Source: Actinomycetota bacterium (GTDB taxonomy: Bacteria; Actinomycetota; Thermoleophilia; Gaiellales; Gaiellaceae). Taken from it: a stretch of 7,797 bases of DNA. The notes below the pieces were generated by a model. The model was not told where the DNA came from. It worked only from the letters and a program-made list of their open reading frames with translations, and searched no databases. The stretch lies in assembly GCA_013821525.1 (NCBI GenBank), contig JACDGR010000148.1, positions 1 to 7,797 of the forward strand, written 5' to 3'. The position numbers and the translations under genes were made by a program. The stretch's first letter is position 1, and each line of letters starts with the position of its first letter. Shown one piece after another: positions 6,631 through 7,797 of the stretch.

Positions 6631-7059
6631 ATGGCCTTGGTGCACATTGGACGACGCTCGGCACGAACAGTTCTGTCGTCGCTGGCGATCGCGCTAGCAC
6701 TCACCCTTGCTACGAGCCTTCTGCCAGCCGCGAGCAGCGCGGCCGGCCCTCCAGGGTCGCTCGGAAAGCCGTGCGGATCGGTCAGCGGCGCACCGTGGAC
6801 ATACCGGGGGAAGTCGGGCAATCACTACAACACCTTCGGATCCTCGGCGCCCGCCTGCGCGGCTGCGCTGAAGTCAGTGCCTCGCCTGACGCGACAGAAG
6901 CCACACGCCGGCGTTGTCGGTCCCAGCACTCTGACCGGTCAGAGCGGCTTCAACTGCGCCGCCACGGGCCTTGCCGCCGGCATGCGACCAGCTGCCGCCG
7001 CCGGATTCTGCGGAAACAAGGCCGGCGCCCACTTCCTCTGGGCACCGAAAGCCAACTAG
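6631..7059 (+). CDS. Small secreted four-cysteine protein, paralogue 1
   Basis: 142 residues. The N-terminus is a Sec signal peptide: basic HIGRRSAR, a hydrophobic core at about residues 14-32 (LSSLAIALALTLATSLLP), and a likely cleavage site after ASSAA, near residue 38. The mature protein of about 104 residues has exactly four cysteines (48, 76, 109, 127), expected to form two disulphides outside the membrane. Between the first two lies WTYRGKSGNHY (56-66). The second starts CAAALKSVP, the third sits in GFNC, the fourth in AGFC, and the chain ends FLWAPKAN. The same arrangement occurs in the next gene, so the pair arose by duplication. There is no catalytic motif, lipobox or cell-wall anchor. 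The organisation recalls small exported actinobacterial proteins with a C...C-x-x-A...G-[FYW]-x-C...C pattern. Function unknown. Confidence 0.8.
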   Translation: MALVHIGRRSARTVLSSLAIALALTLATSLLPAASSAAGPPGSLGKPCGSVSGAPWTYRGKSGNHYNTFGSSAPACAAALKSVPRLTRQKPHAGVVGPSTLTGQSGFNCAATGLAAGMRPAAAAGFCGNKAGAHFLWAPKAN

Positions 7060-7144
7060 GGCGAACCGCATCGATCTCGACCAAGCAACGGCCGAAAAAC
7101 ATCAGGCGAGCCTTCGTGGTACCGCCACAGCAAGTACATCGAGT

Positions 7145-7150
7145 AAGGAG
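7145..7150 (+). promoter_or_regulatory. Ribosome binding site of secreted paralogue 2
   Basis: AAGGAG lies 5 nt before ATG 7156. It favours this start over the in-frame ATG at 7183, which has no comparable site. Confidence 0.75.
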
Positions 7151-7155
7151 ATCCG

Positions 7156-7581
7156 ATGAATACCAACGACCGTCGCTCCCACATGCTCGACAAGAGTCTC
7201 TATGCCGCGAGCTTCACCTGCATCGCCCTTTCCCTGGCTCTTGTGGCCGTCGCCGGCGCGGCCGCCTCTGGCCAGCGATCGGAGCGGACAACCCTCTTCA
7301 CTCAATGCCCGCCGCTGACGAGCATGCACTGGAACATCAACGGCAAGAGCGGCAACCGTTACATCGTCGAGACCCAAAGCTTCAGCTGTGCACGTGCGCT
7401 CAAACTGATCCCGGCCTTGATCAAACAACAGGGCGGCTACGGAGACAAAATCCTCAGAGGACCGGCAGGCTACAAGTGCCTCTCGGGCGAGCGCTACGAC
7501 AACCCCCATGCCCTAGCCGGAAATTGTCGGGAGGGCGGATACTCCGGCCCCTTCTTCGGCTGGACACCAAAAATCAGCTAA
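7156..7581 (+). CDS. Small secreted four-cysteine protein, paralogue 2
   Basis: 141 residues, 96 nt downstream of paralogue 1 on the same strand and probably co-transcribed. The N-terminal region is hydrophilic (MNTNDRRSHMLDK), followed by a hydrophobic segment at about residues 15-37 (SLYAASFTCIALSLALVAVA) and a likely signal-peptidase site near AAASG. Four cysteines remain in the mature part (51, 78, 108, 124). Shared with paralogue 1 are WNINGKSGNRY (59-69), CARALKLIP (78-86), GP before G-Y-K-C, AGNC, and the C-terminus FFGWTPKIS. Cysteine spacings are 27/30/16 here against 28/33/18 in paralogue 1. Elsewhere the two differ strongly, so the duplication is not recent or has diverged functionally. 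No enzymatic motif is visible. Extracytoplasmic location is well supported, function unknown. Confidence 0.82.
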   Translation: MNTNDRRSHMLDKSLYAASFTCIALSLALVAVAGAAASGQRSERTTLFTQCPPLTSMHWNINGKSGNRYIVETQSFSCARALKLIPALIKQQGGYGDKILRGPAGYKCLSGERYDNPHALAGNCREGGYSGPFFGWTPKIS

Positions 7582-7671
7582 CCACGAAGCAGACCAGACA
7601 GATCGAGCCATTCGACTCGAGTCGGAGGACGCTCCACTCATCGCCGAGCCGTGACGGTTAACCGAATTGCG

Positions 7672-7691
7672 CCGGACAGGAGGATGTCCGG
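7672..7691. terminator. Perfect 7-bp hairpin downstream of the secreted-protein pair
   Basis: CCGGACA (7672-7678) and TGTCCGG (7685-7691) are perfect inverted repeats around a GGAGGA loop, 90 nt after the stop codon of paralogue 2. No T-tract follows on either strand, so it could be a non-canonical terminator, an mRNA-stabilising end or an operator. It sits at the left edge of repeat copy 2. Confidence 0.35.
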
Positions 7692-7756
7692 ATCGTCGTG
7701 GAACTTCGGCGGCGATCCCCGCTTGACGATCAGACGGTAACGAGTTCAGCGACCTC
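7680..7756. repeat. Dispersed intergenic repeat, copy 2 (short form)
   Basis: Shares the TCGTGGAAC block (7694-7702) and the TAACGAGTTCAG block (7738-7749) with copy 1 before the LAL gene, in the same orientation, with a shorter middle. Similarity may extend into CTGATGGTCGAGGG beyond it, which loosely matches the first codons of the LAL gene. The rest of the window after it (7757-7797) shows no supportable gene; an ATG at 7759 stops after nine codons. Confidence 0.5.
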
Positions 7757-7797
7757 CTGATGGTCGAGGGTCTCGGGAGCGGTGTGTAGTGCGTGAC

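Noticed and set aside
6432..7661. Long 409-codon open frame on the plus strand
   Set aside because: It overlaps three better-supported genes in another frame. Its translation is dominated by Arg, Pro, Gln and Ser without domains, typical of an off-frame reading of GC-rich coding DNA.
1..7797. CRISPR array, transposon ends or integrase genes
   Set aside because: No regularly spaced direct repeats, no terminal inverted repeats with target duplications, and no transposase or recombinase motifs were found by reading both strands.

Overview
The window is GC-rich and has actinobacterial features: a SARP-type (wHTH-BTAD) regulator, a large ATP-binding LuxR-family (LAL) regulator, and several small exported cysteine-containing proteins. 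From general familiarity with such gene neighbourhoods, the closest fit is the class Thermoleophilia (Solirubrobacterales/Gaiellales-like), probably a metagenomic genome. This placement is inference. No ribosomal or phylogenetic marker is present.

Layout. Positions 1-546 (minus strand) hold a small secreted-protein gene and, after it, the first 29 codons of another gene that runs off the left edge. The secreted-protein gene stops at a TAG (196-198), but the same frame continues as a plausible protein tail to a second TAG at 109-111, just before the ribosome binding site of the next gene. This looks like a nonsense-interrupted gene. Positions 547-785 are a divergent intergenic region. Positions 786-2618 (plus) encode a SARP/BTAD regulator joined directly to a TPR-like helical domain, without the NB-ARC/STAND ATPase found in AfsR-type proteins. 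Positions 2619-3378 hold no gene I can support. This stretch contains one copy of a short intergenic repeat and a tRNA-arm-like structure. Positions 3379-6156 (plus) encode a complete 925-residue LAL regulator. It is followed by an 88-residue cytoplasmic protein (6271-6537) and two tandem secreted proteins (6631-7059 and 7156-7581). The two secreted proteins are clearly paralogous, sharing four cysteines, a W-x3-GKSGN-x-Y core and an F-x-W-x-PK C-terminus. The right end (7582-7797) is intergenic, with a perfect 7-bp hairpin and a second copy of the repeat seen before the LAL gene.

How the genes may work together: two TPR-containing one-component regulators sit beside small exported proteins of unknown function, so regulation of secretion products is possible, but no sequence evidence links regulator to target. 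I found no CRISPR array, transposase, integrase, intact tRNA or rRNA, or recognisable defence system. The best candidates for something undescribed are the four-cysteine secreted pair, the interrupted secreted gene on the left, and the two-copy intergenic repeat.
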